64,000 nucleotides of DNA from Jannaschia pohangensis (GTDB lineage Bacteria; Pseudomonadota; Alphaproteobacteria; Rhodobacterales; Rhodobacteraceae), in the NCBI RefSeq assembly GCF_900113875.1, contig NZ_FORA01000006.1, positions 53,501 to 117,500 on the forward strand. Reading direction: 5' to 3'. Both the position numbers and the translations under genes were made by a program. Numbering within the stretch: the first letter of the stretch is position 1; each line of letters begins with the position of its first letter. The notes under the pieces were generated by a model. The model saw only the letters and a list, made by a program, of their open reading frames with translations, made no database searches and had not been told where the DNA came from. Positions 9,289 to 18,052 of the stretch are shown here, one piece after another.

Positions 9289-9660
9289 ATGTCCGAGAAG
9301 AAACCCAAACGCCCGCACTACGTCTACACCCTGCTTGTCGAGGTCGGCCGCAAGGTCGGCGACGGCCTGCCCGAGGATGCTACCGGGGCCGCGCTGATGT
9401 GCTATGCCTCGGGCGTGGACGAGGATGAGGCGGTGCGCGAAACCGTCGCCGTCCTCAAGACCGCGGACCTGAATGTGCTGGAAGTGACCGGCTATGGCTC
9501 CCTCGAGGAACGGGAGGACGAAGGCCACGACATCGCCCCGGACGAGCGCAAGATGATGGCGCGCGCCTTGCGGGAAAACTCGGTCATCGTGGCGCAAAGC
9601 ACCGTATTTCGCGAAGGTGATGAGGACGAGGACGAAGGTGAGGATGAGGGCGATGATTGA
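9289..9660 (+). CDS. Conserved acidic protein overlapping dapE
   Basis: A 123-residue protein that I do not recognise as a named family. The first 110 residues look like a folded alpha/beta domain, beginning with [17 protein letters not shown] and with a second strand-like segment [14 protein letters not shown]. The last 15 residues are almost all Asp and Glu ([15 protein letters not shown]). It overlaps the dapE start by 8 nt, so translation is probably coupled and a link to DapE or lysine/DAP synthesis is possible. There is no good ribosome-binding site before the ATG; a TTGACA hexamer lies at 9253. Confidence 0.65.
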   Translation: MSEKKPKRPHYVYTLLVEVGRKVGDGLPEDATGAALMCYASGVDEDEAVRETVAVLKTADLNVLEVTGYGSLEEREDEGHDIAPDERKMMARALRENSVIVAQSTVFREGDEDEDEGEDEGDD

Positions 9661-10801
9661 TCCCGTCGCCCTGACCGCCGACCTGGTCCGCTGCCCCTCT
9701 GTCACGCCGACCGAAGGGGGCGCGCTTGTCCTGCTCGAAGGGCTCTTGTCCGGGGCGGGGTTCGACTGCACCCGTGTCGACCGCAACGGCACCAGCAACC
9801 TTTATGCCCGGTGGGGCGCGCGGGGCCACGCGCGCACCTTCGGCTTCAACGGCCACACCGACGTGGTGCCCGTGGGCGATGTCGCCGCCTGGACGCACGA
9901 CCCCTTCGGCGCGGTGATCGAGGATGGCTGGCTTTACGGTCGCGGCGCCACCGACATGAAATCGGGCGTGGCTGCCTTTGCCGCCGCCGCCATCGACTTC
10001 GTCGCCGACACGCCGCCAGATGGCGCGGTCGTCCTTGCGATCACCGGGGACGAGGAAGGCGACGCGACCGACGGCACCGTCGCCCTTCTGGACTGGATGG
10101 ACCGGCAGGGGGAGCGGCTGGATGTCTGCCTCGTGGGCGAACCGACCAACCCCGACCACATGGGCCAGATGATGAAGATCGGGCGGCGCGGGTCGCTGAC
10201 CGCCTGGTTCACCTTTCGGGGCAAGCAGGGGCATTCGGCCTATCCGCACCGCGCGCTCAACCCTCTGCCCGCGATGGCGCGGATGATGGCGCGGCTGTCC
10301 GATCACGTGCTGGACGAAGGCACGGATCATTTCGACGCCTCGACTCTGGCGGTGGTGACGATGGACGTGGGCAACCCCGCCACCAACGTCATCCCGGCCG
10401 AGGGGCGCGCGACCGTCAACATCCGCTTCAACGATGCCCACAGCGGCGCGGGCCTCATCGCTTGGTTGCAGGACGAGGTGGATCGCATCGTGGGCGAGAC
10501 GGGCGTGTCGGTGTCGATGGAAACGAAGGTGTCGGGCGAAAGCTTCCTGACCCCGCCCGGCGCCTTGTCGGCGCTTGTGTCCGAGGCGGTGCAGCTGGAA
10601 ACCAACCGCGTGCCCGAGATGTCGACCACTGGCGGCACGTCGGACGCGCGCTTCGTCAAGGATCATTGCCCCGTGGTCGAATTCGGCCTTGTCGGCCACC
10701 GAATGCACGCCGTCGACGAACGGGTGCGGGTCGAGCAGATCCACCAGCTCAAGGCGATCTATGGCCGGATCCTGACGCGGTATTTCGCGGACGCCCCCTA
10801 G
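9653..10801 (+). CDS. dapE: Succinyl-diaminopimelate desuccinylase
   Basis: A 382-residue M20-family metallopeptidase that removes succinate from N-succinyl-LL-diaminopimelate to give LL-DAP for lysine and peptidoglycan. Zinc ligands are visible in [12 protein letters not shown], in [10 protein letters not shown], and in the [10 protein letters not shown] segment with the catalytic glutamate; the C-terminal HRMHAVDE supplies the last histidine. The dimerisation domain lies between about residues 175 and 290. The start overlaps the preceding acidic-protein gene by 8 nt; an alternative ATG lies 9 nt further upstream. Length and motifs are normal for proteobacterial DapE. Confidence 0.95.
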   Translation: MIDPVALTADLVRCPSVTPTEGGALVLLEGLLSGAGFDCTRVDRNGTSNLYARWGARGHARTFGFNGHTDVVPVGDVAAWTHDPFGAVIEDGWLYGRGATDMKSGVAAFAAAAIDFVADTPPDGAVVLAITGDEEGDATDGTVALLDWMDRQGERLDVCLVGEPTNPDHMGQMMKIGRRGSLTAWFTFRGKQGHSAYPHRALNPLPAMARMMARLSDHVLDEGTDHFDASTLAVVTMDVGNPATNVIPAEGRATVNIRFNDAHSGAGLIAWLQDEVDRIVGETGVSVSMETKVSGESFLTPPGALSALVSEAVQLETNRVPEMSTTGGTSDARFVKDHCPVVEFGLVGHRMHAVDERVRVEQIHQLKAIYGRILTRYFADAP

Positions 10802-10861
10802 CCCGGCTTTTCAATTCCGGGGCCACGTGGCAGCCTGCCGCGAATGCCCGGAGGAAGATTC

Positions 10862-11317
10862 ATGTCCATCACCGACCGCCTTGCCCAGTTGGGCGTCACT
10901 CTGCCCGACGCGCCGGCCCCGGCCGCGAATTATGTGCCCGCCGTGCGCAGCGGCGATCTGCTGTTCGTCTCGGGCCAGATTTCCAGCGGGCCCGACGGCC
11001 TTGTCACCGGGCGTCTGGGCGACGGCATGTCGGTCGAGGACGGGGCCGCCGCTGCGCGCGCCTGTGCCATCTCCCTTCTCGCGCAGGTCAGGACGGCCTG
11101 CGGCGGCGATATCGAGCGGCTGGAGCAGGTGGTGAAACTGACCGGGTTCGTCAATTGCACGCCCGATTTCACCGATCAGCCCAAGGTCATCAACGGCGCC
11201 TCGGACTTCCTGGTCGAGGTTCTGGGCGATGCCGGTCGGCACAGCCGGTCGGCGGTCGGTGCGATCCTGCCATTCGGTGTCGCGGTCGAGATCGAAGGGA
11301 TCTTTCGCATCAAATGA
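10862..11317 (+). CDS. RidA-like (YjgF/UK114) family protein
   Basis: A 151-residue protein of the RidA superfamily, of the slightly longer subgroup with an N-terminal LAQLGVTLPDAPAPAANYVPAV region. The core SGDLLFVSGQISSGPDG and the C-terminal HSRSAVGAILPFGVAVEIEG match the fold. RidA itself hydrolyses reactive enamines/imines released by PLP dehydratases, but this subgroup often lacks the key arginine context, so its activity is uncertain. A strong GGAGG precedes the start. Its stop overlaps the start of the phosphodiesterase gene (ATGA), so the two are translationally coupled. Confidence 0.85.
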   Translation: MSITDRLAQLGVTLPDAPAPAANYVPAVRSGDLLFVSGQISSGPDGLVTGRLGDGMSVEDGAAAARACAISLLAQVRTACGGDIERLEQVVKLTGFVNCTPDFTDQPKVINGASDFLVEVLGDAGRHSRSAVGAILPFGVAVEIEGIFRIK

Positions 11318-12069
11318 AACTGCCTGACTCGTTCCTGAGCCCCGGATACATCGCGCACCGGGGCTTGCATGACCGCGCCGACGGTCGGCCCGAAAACTCC
11401 ATGGCGGCCTTTCAGGCGGCAATCGATCGCGGCTTTGCCATCGAGCTGGACGTGCAGCCGTCGTCGGACGGTGTCCCGATGGCCTTTCATGACTACAAGC
11501 TGGAGCGTCTGACGGCCCAGACGGGCTGGACCCACGACAAGTCCGCGACCGAGCTTTCGGGCATCACGCTCTCGGGCGGCCCTGCGGGTGTGCCGCGCCT
11601 GTCCGAGGTGTTGACGCTCGTGGCCGGGCGCGTTCCCCTGCTAATCGAGATCAAGGACCGCGACGGCGAGATGGGGACGAATGTCGGCCCCGTGGAAACA
11701 GCGGTGATGGCGGCGCTTGCGGGCTATGACGGCGATGTCGCGGTGATGTCGTTCAACCCCCATTCCGTCGCCTGCTTTCAGCGCGAGGCCCCGCATCTGC
11801 CGCGCGGCATCGTCACCTCGGGCTATCGCACCAAGGGGTGGAAGGAACTGTCCGAACCGGTGCGCGACCATCTGCGCGACATCCCCGATTTCGACCGCGT
11901 CGGCGCCTGTTTCATCAGCCACGAAGTCGCTGAACTCGGCATGCCCCGCGTGGCGGAGCTCAAGGCGCAGGGGGTTCCGATCCTGTGCTGGACGGTCAAG
12001 TCCGCCGCACAGGAGGCCGAGGCCCGCAAGGTCGCCGATGCGGTGACCTTCGAAGGCTACTTGCCCTGA
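11314..12069 (+). CDS. Glycerophosphodiester phosphodiesterase
   Basis: A 251-residue GDPD-family enzyme that hydrolyses glycerophosphodiesters to glycerol-3-phosphate and an alcohol. The catalytic and metal residues are visible in IAHRGLHD, PENSMAAF, IELDVQPSSDG and FHDYKLERLT near the N-terminus, with a later conserved LLIEIKDR strand. It has no signal peptide, so it is probably cytoplasmic and serves lipid headgroup recycling. It starts within the RidA stop codon (ATGA) and is followed after 25 nt by the DUF482 gene. Confidence 0.92.
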   Translation: MKLPDSFLSPGYIAHRGLHDRADGRPENSMAAFQAAIDRGFAIELDVQPSSDGVPMAFHDYKLERLTAQTGWTHDKSATELSGITLSGGPAGVPRLSEVLTLVAGRVPLLIEIKDRDGEMGTNVGPVETAVMAALAGYDGDVAVMSFNPHSVACFQREAPHLPRGIVTSGYRTKGWKELSEPVRDHLRDIPDFDRVGACFISHEVAELGMPRVAELKAQGVPILCWTVKSAAQEAEARKVADAVTFEGYLP

Positions 12070-12094
12070 CGATATCGCGCCCCACCTCAGCCCC

Positions 12095-13282
12095 ATGAGC
12101 GAGACCGAGATCGAGATCAGCGTCCTGCCCAGTCTGGGGCAGATCGACGCCGCGGACTGGGATGCCTGCGCCTGTCCCGAGGCTGCGGATGGTGGCCCGC
12201 CCAACGATCCCTTCACCACGCACCGCTTCCTGCGCGCGCTGGAAACCAGCGGCAGCGTCGGGCCGGGGACCGGGTGGCAACCGCAGTACCTGCTGGCGCG
12301 AACGGCGGGTCAGGTCATCGCCTGCGCGCCGCTCTATGCCAAGGGGCACAGCCAGGGCGAATATATCTTCGACCACAACTGGGCCCATGCCTGGGAACGG
12401 GCGGGCGGCGACTATTACCCCAAGCTGCAACTGGCCGTACCATTCACGCCCGCGACGGGTCGGCGGTTCCTGCTGCGCCCCGGGTTCGAGGAGGTCGGAT
12501 TTCAGGCACTGGTGCAGGGCGCCATGCAGGTCACGGACCAGAACAAACTGTCGTCCCTGCACATCACCTTCTGCACCCAAGACGAGCGGGCCGCCGGCGC
12601 GTCGCTTGGCCTGATGGAGCGGTCGAGCCAGCAATACCACTGGTTCAACGACGGCTATGGCAGCTTCGACGACTTCCTGGCCGCGCTGTCGTCGCGCAAG
12701 CGCAAGACCATCCGCCGAGAACGCGCCGCGGCCCAAGGCTTCGGCGGCCAGATCAACAGCTATACCGGCGACGCGATCCGGCCAGACCATTGGGACGCCT
12801 TCTGGCGGTTCTATCAGGATACCGGCGCGCGCAAATGGGGCACGCCCTATCTGACGCGGGCGTTCTTCGATGAAATCCAAGCCCACATGCGCGACGATGT
12901 CCTGCTGGTTCTGGCCGAACGCGACGGGGTGGCGGTGGCCGGGGCGCTCAATTTCATTGGCCGTGATGTGCTTTACGGGCGTTATTGGGGTTGCGTCGAA
13001 CATCATCCGATGCTGCATTTCGAGCTGTGCTACTATCAAGCCATCGACCACGCCATCGCCCGGGGCCAGTCGCGGGTCGAGGCGGGGGCGCAGGGCGATC
13101 ACAAACTGGCGCGCGGCTATCTGCCCGTGACCTGTCACAGTTTGCACTATATCCCCAACAAGGGCTTCCGCGATGCCGTGGCCCATTTCCTGAAGGCCGA
13201 AGCCCGGGCCATCGAACAGGATATCGAAGTGCTGACGTCCTACGGGCCGTTCAGGCGCGCCAATGTGGAGGAACAGGAATGA
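12095..13282 (+). CDS. DUF482/FemAB-like GNAT acyltransferase
   Basis: A 395-residue protein of the DUF482 family (peptidogalycan biosynthesis/FemAB-like, GNAT superfamily). Typical segments are PNDPFTTHRFLRALE, EYIFDHNWAHAWERAGGDYYPKLQ and YGRYWGCVEHHPMLHFELCYYQ. The family is widespread in proteobacteria; transfer of an acyl or aminoacyl group is inferred from the fold, but no substrate is established. It sits between the phosphodiesterase and phhB, and its stop overlaps the phhB start (ATGA). It has no clear ribosome-binding site. Confidence 0.85.
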   Translation: MSETEIEISVLPSLGQIDAADWDACACPEAADGGPPNDPFTTHRFLRALETSGSVGPGTGWQPQYLLARTAGQVIACAPLYAKGHSQGEYIFDHNWAHAWERAGGDYYPKLQLAVPFTPATGRRFLLRPGFEEVGFQALVQGAMQVTDQNKLSSLHITFCTQDERAAGASLGLMERSSQQYHWFNDGYGSFDDFLAALSSRKRKTIRRERAAAQGFGGQINSYTGDAIRPDHWDAFWRFYQDTGARKWGTPYLTRAFFDEIQAHMRDDVLLVLAERDGVAVAGALNFIGRDVLYGRYWGCVEHHPMLHFELCYYQAIDHAIARGQSRVEAGAQGDHKLARGYLPVTCHSLHYIPNKGFRDAVAHFLKAEARAIEQDIEVLTSYGPFRRANVEEQE

Positions 13283-13521
13283 ACATCCCCGAAGGCTGGA
13301 CCAGGTCCGACGATACGATCACCCGCAGTTTCAAGTTCGGGAACTTTTCCGAGGCCTGGGGGTTCATGAGCCGTGTGGCGCTTGTGGCGGAGACCCAGGG
13401 GCATCATCCGGAATGGAGCAACGTCTGGAACAAGGTGGATATCACCCTGACCACCCATGACGCGGGCGGGCTGACCGACAAGGACATCGATCTGGCCCGG
13501 GCGATCAACGAATTGACCTGA
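13279..13521 (+). CDS. phhB: Pterin-4a-carbinolamine dehydratase
   Basis: An 80-residue protein with the complete pterin carbinolamine dehydratase signature: the metal-free active-site histidines in QGHHPEWSNVWNKVDITLTT and the C-terminal GLTDKDIDLARAIN. The enzyme dehydrates 4a-hydroxytetrahydropterin in tetrahydrobiopterin recycling and can also act as a dimerisation cofactor. No phenylalanine hydroxylase gene is in the window, so its partner is unclear; in many bacteria it supports molybdopterin or other pterin metabolism. It starts inside the stop of the DUF482 gene (ATGA). Confidence 0.92.
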   Translation: MNIPEGWTRSDDTITRSFKFGNFSEAWGFMSRVALVAETQGHHPEWSNVWNKVDITLTTHDAGGLTDKDIDLARAINELT

Positions 13522-13534
13522 AAGACACTCTCCC

Positions 13535-14389
13535 TTGAATCTCTCTGAACTCTTGTCGACGGAAATCTATGCCGGACGGTCGCTCGGCGATTTCCTCTCT
13601 CTGGAATTCCTTGTCTCGATCTTCGGCAATGTGCTGTCGGCCATCGTCGTCCTGTTGATCGGTTTCGTGATCTCGGGCTGGGTCGCGCGCCGCATCCGCC
13701 GCCTGTCCCATCGTCATGCCAAGCTGGACGACACCCTGTTCGATTTCCTGTCGAACATCGTCCGCTATGTCATCATGGGACTTTGCGTCCTGATCGTTCT
13801 GAACACCTTCGGCATTCAGACCACGTCGGTCGTCGCCGTCATCGGTGCCGCCGGTCTGGCCATCGGTCTTGCGTTGCAGGGGACGCTGTCGAATGTCGCC
13901 GCCGGGGTCATGCTGATCTTTTTCCGGCCCATCAAGCTGGGCGATTTCGTCAAGATCAACGACGAGATGGGGACCGTGAAGGCCATCAACCTGAACTTCA
14001 CCGAACTCGCCAGTATCGGGAATGTCCAGATCATCATCCCGAATTCGGAGGTCTGGGGGAACACGATCACCAACTACTCGGGCTATGACACGCGTCAGGC
14101 CGAGTGGATTTTCGGCGTGGGCTACAACGCCGATCTGGCCGTGGTCGAGAATACCATCCGAAACACGGTCAGCGCCGACCCCCGCTTTCTGGCCGAGCCC
14201 GAGATGACGGTGAAGGTCGATGCGCTGAACTCCTCCAGCGTCGATTTCCTGGTGCGGGCCTGGGTCAAGCGGACCGACTTCTTCGGGTTCTGGAAGGACA
14301 TGAACCGCGACGTGAAACTCGCGCTCGACGCGGCAGGGGTGGAGATCCCGTTCCCGAACCGCACGGTGCATATCGTCAAGGACGACTGA
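13535..14389 (+). CDS. Small MscS-type mechanosensitive channel
   Basis: A 284-residue MscS-family channel that opens under membrane tension to relieve osmotic pressure. There are three N-terminal membrane helices; the pore helix and beta-domain junction are recognisable in GLALQGTLSNVAAGVMLIFF followed by RPIKLGDFVKI, and the beta domain continues to the usual C-terminal VEIPFPNRTVHI. No in-frame ATG exists before the first helix, so translation appears to start at the TTG at 13535, 13 nt after the phhB stop and probably on the same message. A strong hairpin follows the gene. Confidence 0.9.
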   Translation: MNLSELLSTEIYAGRSLGDFLSLEFLVSIFGNVLSAIVVLLIGFVISGWVARRIRRLSHRHAKLDDTLFDFLSNIVRYVIMGLCVLIVLNTFGIQTTSVVAVIGAAGLAIGLALQGTLSNVAAGVMLIFFRPIKLGDFVKINDEMGTVKAINLNFTELASIGNVQIIIPNSEVWGNTITNYSGYDTRQAEWIFGVGYNADLAVVENTIRNTVSADPRFLAEPEMTVKVDALNSSSVDFLVRAWVKRTDFFGFWKDMNRDVKLALDAAGVEIPFPNRTVHIVKDD

Positions 14390-14400
14390 GGGCGCTTGGC

Positions 14401-14435
14401 CCGGAGACTTTGCCGGGCAAAGTCCCGGTTTGGAT
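14401..14435 (+). terminator. Hairpin between mscS and ocd
   Basis: GACTTTGC and GCAAAGTC form a perfect 8-bp arm around a 3-nt loop, extended by CCGG/CCGG with one bulged A, and followed by a T-rich stretch (GGTTTGGATTT). It lies between the ends of two convergent genes and probably terminates the mscS message. The T-tract is interrupted, so efficiency is uncertain. Confidence 0.5.
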
Positions 14436-14457
14436 TTCTCGCTTTGAGGCCGCGCTT

Positions 14458-15513
14458 CTAGGCCATTGGCCCAGAAGCGCGGTGAACCATTCCGAACAGA
14501 TCACGCGGATCATCGGGGTCGGCCAGCATGTCGAGATCGACATAGAACCCTGTGCGCTTCATCTCGCCGTGGATATGCCGCAGGGCGCTGAAATCCTCGG
14601 TCGCGAAGCCCACGCTGTCGAACAGGGTGATCTGGTCGGGGCCTGTTCGCCCCGGCAGTTGCCCGTCGATCACGCGCCAAAGCTCGGTCACCGGATGATC
14701 CGGGTCCAGCTGCTGGATCTCGCCCTCCACCCGGGTCTGCGGCGGATATTCCACGAAGATGTCCGACCGCAGAAGGATGTCGCGGTGCAATTCGGTCTTG
14801 CCCGGGCAATCGCCGCCGATGGCGTTCAGATGGACGCCCGCCCCCACCATGTTGTCGGTCAGGATGGTCGCCTGCTTCTTGTCGGCGGTGCAGGTGGTGA
14901 TGATCTGCGCCCCGGTGATCGCCTCTTCGGCCGTGGCACAGGACACGACCCGCAGGCCCGTAGTGCCGAGGTTGCGCGCGGCCTTGGCTGTGGCGCCGGG
15001 ATCGATGTCGTAAAGCCGCACTTCCTCGATCCCGAGGCAATGGTGGAAGCCCAGGGCCTGAAACTCGCATTGCGCGCCATTGCCGATCATTGCCATGACG
15101 CGGGCGTCCTTCGGAGCGAGGTGCCGCGCGGCCACCACCGACATGGCCGCGGTGCGCAGCGCGGTCAGGACGGTCATTTCCGACAGCATCACCGGATAGC
15201 CGGTATCGACCCGGGCCAGCACACCGAAGGCCGTGACCGTCTGGAATCCCCGCGCCATGTTGGCCGGGTGCCCGTTCACGTATTTGAAGCCATAGAATTC
15301 CCCGTCCGACGTGGGCATTAACTCGATCACGCCTTCCTCGGAATGGGACGGGATGCGCGCGACCTTGTCGAAATCCTGCCAGCGCAGGAAATCGGCTTCG
15401 ATCCGGTCGGCGATGGCGGCGATGGTTTCAGCCACGCCCGCATCGTTCACGATCCGCATCATGTCGTGGACCGACACGAAGGGCACCATGGCCAGCTTGG
15501 AAGGGTTCAGCAT
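14458..15513 (-). CDS. ocd: Ornithine cyclodeaminase
   Basis: A 351-residue ornithine cyclodeaminase of the mu-crystallin superfamily; it converts ornithine to proline and ammonia using NAD+. Conserved features are the substrate arginines around VMLSEMTVLTALRTAAMS, the nucleotide-binding MAMIGNGAQCEFQALG and the active-site aspartate region in AIGGDCPGKTEL. It lies only 4 nt after arginase and has its own GGAG site, so arginine is likely degraded as arginine to ornithine to proline by this two-gene operon. Confidence 0.94.
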   Translation of the reverse strand: MLNPSKLAMVPFVSVHDMMRIVNDAGVAETIAAIADRIEADFLRWQDFDKVARIPSHSEEGVIELMPTSDGEFYGFKYVNGHPANMARGFQTVTAFGVLARVDTGYPVMLSEMTVLTALRTAAMSVVAARHLAPKDARVMAMIGNGAQCEFQALGFHHCLGIEEVRLYDIDPGATAKAARNLGTTGLRVVSCATAEEAITGAQIITTCTADKKQATILTDNMVGAGVHLNAIGGDCPGKTELHRDILLRSDIFVEYPPQTRVEGEIQQLDPDHPVTELWRVIDGQLPGRTGPDQITLFDSVGFATEDFSALRHIHGEMKRTGFYVDLDMLADPDDPRDLFGMVHRASGPMA

Positions 15514-15517
15514 GATC

Positions 15518-16441
15518 TCAGCTCCGGGTGGGTCGGTCGAGGACGGATTTGCCGAACAGCGAGGCGACGAAGTCGACCATCAGCCGGGCGGTTCGGCCCC
15601 GGTCGTCCATGAAGGGGTTCAGCTCCGCGATATCCATCGACGTGACAAGGCCGCTGTCGTGCAGCCATTCCATGACCAGATGCGCCTCGCGGAAGGTGGC
15701 GCCACCCGGAACCGTCGTGCCGACCGCAGGCGCGATATCGGGGTCGAGGAAATCGACGTCGAAACTGACGTGCAGATGCCCGTCGGCCTCTGCGACACGT
15801 TCCAGAAAGGCGCGCAGCGGGGCGGCGATGCCATGTTCGTCGATCATCCGCATGTCGGCCACGTCGATGTTCGAGGCCGCCAGAACCTTCTTTTCATGCG
15901 GATCGACCGACCGCAGGCCGATCATGCAGATGTTCGCCGGGTCCACGGTCTGCTCCAGCGCGGGGAACTGCGGCGTGAAATCGGACAGGCCGGTGAAATA
16001 GGCGACGGGCGTGCCATGCAGGTTGCCGCTGTCGGTGCTGTCGAAGTCGTGGATGTCGGAATGCGCGTCCAGCCAGAGGACGAACAGCGGCTTGCCCGCC
16101 GCCTCGGCCCGTTTGGCCATCGCGGGAACGGTGCCCGCCGCCATCAGGTGATCGCCGCCCATGAAGATCGGGATGGTGTCCGGCGCGACCTCGGCCGCGG
16201 CTTCCTGCAGCACGCGGACCCATCCGGCGCAGAGGTCCAGATCGCGGATCGTGGCATTGTGCGTCGGCGGGACCGAGGCGGCCACGGGATGCAGGTTGCC
16301 CGCATCGACGACATCATGGCCCAATTCGGCCAGAGCCGCCCGCAGGCCCGCCGTGCGCAGGGCGTCGGGCCCCATGAGGCATCCGCGACGCCAGGCGCCG
16401 GTCTGGATCGGCGCGCCGATGAGTGTGACGGATTTCGACAT
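15518..16441 (-). CDS. rocF: Arginase
   Basis: A 307-residue Mn-dependent arginase, which hydrolyses arginine to ornithine and urea. All metal-binding motifs are seen: FMGGDHLMAAG, LDAHSDIHDF and SFDVDFLDPDIAPAVGT, with SMDIAELNP near the end. The ATG at 16441 has a very strong AGGAGG-like site; the open frame upstream of it has no family similarity. It is first in an operon with ornithine cyclodeaminase and is divergent from an Lrp-type regulator 117 nt away, the usual arrangement for arginine-responsive control. Confidence 0.95.
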   Translation of the reverse strand: MSKSVTLIGAPIQTGAWRRGCLMGPDALRTAGLRAALAELGHDVVDAGNLHPVAASVPPTHNATIRDLDLCAGWVRVLQEAAAEVAPDTIPIFMGGDHLMAAGTVPAMAKRAEAAGKPLFVLWLDAHSDIHDFDSTDSGNLHGTPVAYFTGLSDFTPQFPALEQTVDPANICMIGLRSVDPHEKKVLAASNIDVADMRMIDEHGIAAPLRAFLERVAEADGHLHVSFDVDFLDPDIAPAVGTTVPGGATFREAHLVMEWLHDSGLVTSMDIAELNPFMDDRGRTARLMVDFVASLFGKSVLDRPTRS

Positions 16442-16558
16442 GGGACCTCCTGCGGGGTTGCTGGCCCGAGGAAACACAACTCGACGGGCAGTCGGAAGGG
16501 CGATAAGGGGTCAAAACGGGCGATGGATGACCCGGATTGAGCAGGACAATCGACCATT
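16442..16558. promoter_or_regulatory. Divergent promoter region, rocF-ocd and lrp-type gene
   Basis: These 117 nt separate arginase and the Lrp/AsnC gene. They must hold both promoters and, by analogy with other Lrp-controlled catabolic genes, the binding site of the regulator. I cannot pick out a convincing palindrome by eye. On the minus strand the region ends in the AGGAGG-type ribosome-binding site of rocF. Confidence 0.5.
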
Positions 16559-16981
16559 ATGGATAATCTTGACCATCGTCTTCTCTCGGCGCTGTCCTCG
16601 GACGGGCGGGCCAGCGTCGCGTCCCTCGCGGCAGAGCTTGGCGTGACGCGGGCCACCGTTCGGGCCCGGATGACGCGCCTGTCCGAGACCGGCGAGCTTC
16701 TGGGGTTCCGCGCGGTGCTCAAGGGCGATCTGGTGCAGCGGCCCGTGCGCGGGATCATCCTGATCGAGATCGAAGGGAAGGGCGCGTCCCGCGTGTCGCG
16801 CACCCTGTCGGTCATGCCCGAGGTCGAGGCGGTGCATTCCACAAACGGCCGGTGGGACCTGATCGCCGAACTCGGCTCGGACACGCTGGAACAGCTGGAT
16901 GCGACATTGGCCCGGATCCGCCTGATCGACGGGGTGTCCCGATCCGAGACGAACCTCTATCTGTCGACACGGCGCGACTGA
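16559..16981 (+). CDS. Lrp/AsnC-family regulator (probably of arginine use)
   Basis: A 140-residue Lrp/AsnC protein: an N-terminal winged helix-turn-helix (DNLDHRLLSALSSDGRASVASLAAELGVTRATVRARMTRL in outline, residues 2-45) followed by the RAM ligand-binding domain (about 62-138). Its divergent position next to rocF-ocd suggests that it activates them in response to arginine or ornithine, as similar regulators do elsewhere; that link is inferred from position. Length is slightly shorter than E. coli Lrp but normal for this class. Confidence 0.9.
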   Translation: MDNLDHRLLSALSSDGRASVASLAAELGVTRATVRARMTRLSETGELLGFRAVLKGDLVQRPVRGIILIEIEGKGASRVSRTLSVMPEVEAVHSTNGRWDLIAELGSDTLEQLDATLARIRLIDGVSRSETNLYLSTRRD

Positions 16982-16989
16982 ACCCAAGG

Positions 16990-18015
16990 TCATCCCACGG
17001 GCGAGCAGATTTCGACGACGATACCATTCGGGTCGCGGACATAGCCGACGATCTGGCCCCAGGGCTTTTCTTCGGTCGGCTTCAATCCTTCGGCCCCCGC
17101 CGCCACGGCCTGCGCCCAGGCCTTTGCGGGGGTGTCGCAGACGAGGGCCACTTCGATGGCGGCCGATTGGTCCGCCGCGCGATTTGGGCGCAGGTCGAGG
17201 CCGTTCATCGCGATCATCTCGTCCGCGGCGAAGGCCAGCGTCGTGTCGCCTGTGTCGAGTTCACCGTAGAGATTGCTTTCGTGCAGCATCTTCCGGGTCA
17301 GACCGAAGGCCGCCTCCCAGAATGTCAGCATCGCGGGCACGTCCGCCACATAGAGGATGGTATATCCGAATTTCATCTCTGGTCCCCTGTCGGTCAGGAT
17401 CAGTCTGAAGCCTGCACCGTGATCTGTCTTGAACAAAAGATCCGGACAGGCCGGCAGATGCGGCAAGGCCAGGTCCGGCATGCGCCCCGGGGTGAAGCCG
17501 CCCCACCGGCGGCAGGCGCGCGTCAGGTGCGGTTGATCGGCAAAGCCCGCCGCAATGGCGACCTCCGCCAAGGGCACTCCAGCCCGGATCAGGAGCAGGG
17601 CGCGGTGGAACCGGCCAAGTGCTGCGATGGTGTTCGGGGTCAATCCGGTTGCCTGTACCAACGACCGGCGGAAGGCCCGGGGCGACACCCCCGCTTCACG
17701 CGCCACGGCCCCGGGTCTGTTGCCCGCGCGAAGTGCCGCAAGGGCGGACCGGCACCATGACGGCACTGTCCGATGTGCCCCGAGGTTCGCTACGACGTGC
17801 AAAAGGTGTTCGGGCCCCGTCATGTCGCGCAGACTCGGCATCGCCGCCAGCGCTTCGTCGCCACGCAGGATGCCACCGGCGCGGATCTCGGGGGGAAGGG
17901 TGCCGCCGGCTTCGGGCGGCAGGCGGACGCCGATCCATTCCGTGCCCCGGGAGTCGCAGGGCGTGAGGCCGGGGCCTGACAGCACCGGAACCCACGCCTC
18001 GCCCCGCCAGATCAC
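16990..18015 (-). CDS. AraC-type regulator fused to a VOC domain
   Basis: One uninterrupted 341-codon frame holds two normally separate proteins. Residues 1-185 are an AraC-type regulator: a DUF6597-like N-terminus followed by two helix-turn-helix motifs (PGAVAREAGVSPRAFRRSLV and VPLAEVAIAAGFADQPHLTRA). Residues 214-341 are a complete VOC/glyoxalase domain (MKFGYTILYVADVPAMLTFW to GYVRDPNGIVVEICSP). M214 at 17376 is preceded by AGGGGA, so the VOC part could also be translated alone as 128 residues. The frame starts at GTG 18015, although similarity seems to begin slightly earlier, with no standard start codon there. It lies 37 nt downstream of the peroxiredoxin on the same strand. It may sense a small toxic metabolite such as an aldehyde or antibiotic, but that is speculation. 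Confidence 0.7.
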   Translation of the reverse strand: MIWRGEAWVPVLSGPGLTPCDSRGTEWIGVRLPPEAGGTLPPEIRAGGILRGDEALAAMPSLRDMTGPEHLLHVVANLGAHRTVPSWCRSALAALRAGNRPGAVAREAGVSPRAFRRSLVQATGLTPNTIAALGRFHRALLLIRAGVPLAEVAIAAGFADQPHLTRACRRWGGFTPGRMPDLALPHLPACPDLLFKTDHGAGFRLILTDRGPEMKFGYTILYVADVPAMLTFWEAAFGLTRKMLHESNLYGELDTGDTTLAFAADEMIAMNGLDLRPNRAADQSAAIEVALVCDTPAKAWAQAVAAGAEGLKPTEEKPWGQIVGYVRDPNGIVVEICSPVG

Positions 18016-18052
18016 ATGGCGGGGCAGGCGCGGGTCGGTCCTCTCAAGTGGT

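Noticed and set aside
9811..11313. A 501-codon extension upstream of the GDPD gene
   Set aside because: It lies out of frame over dapE and ridA; the GDPD domain begins only at the ATG at 11314, which overlaps the ridA stop.
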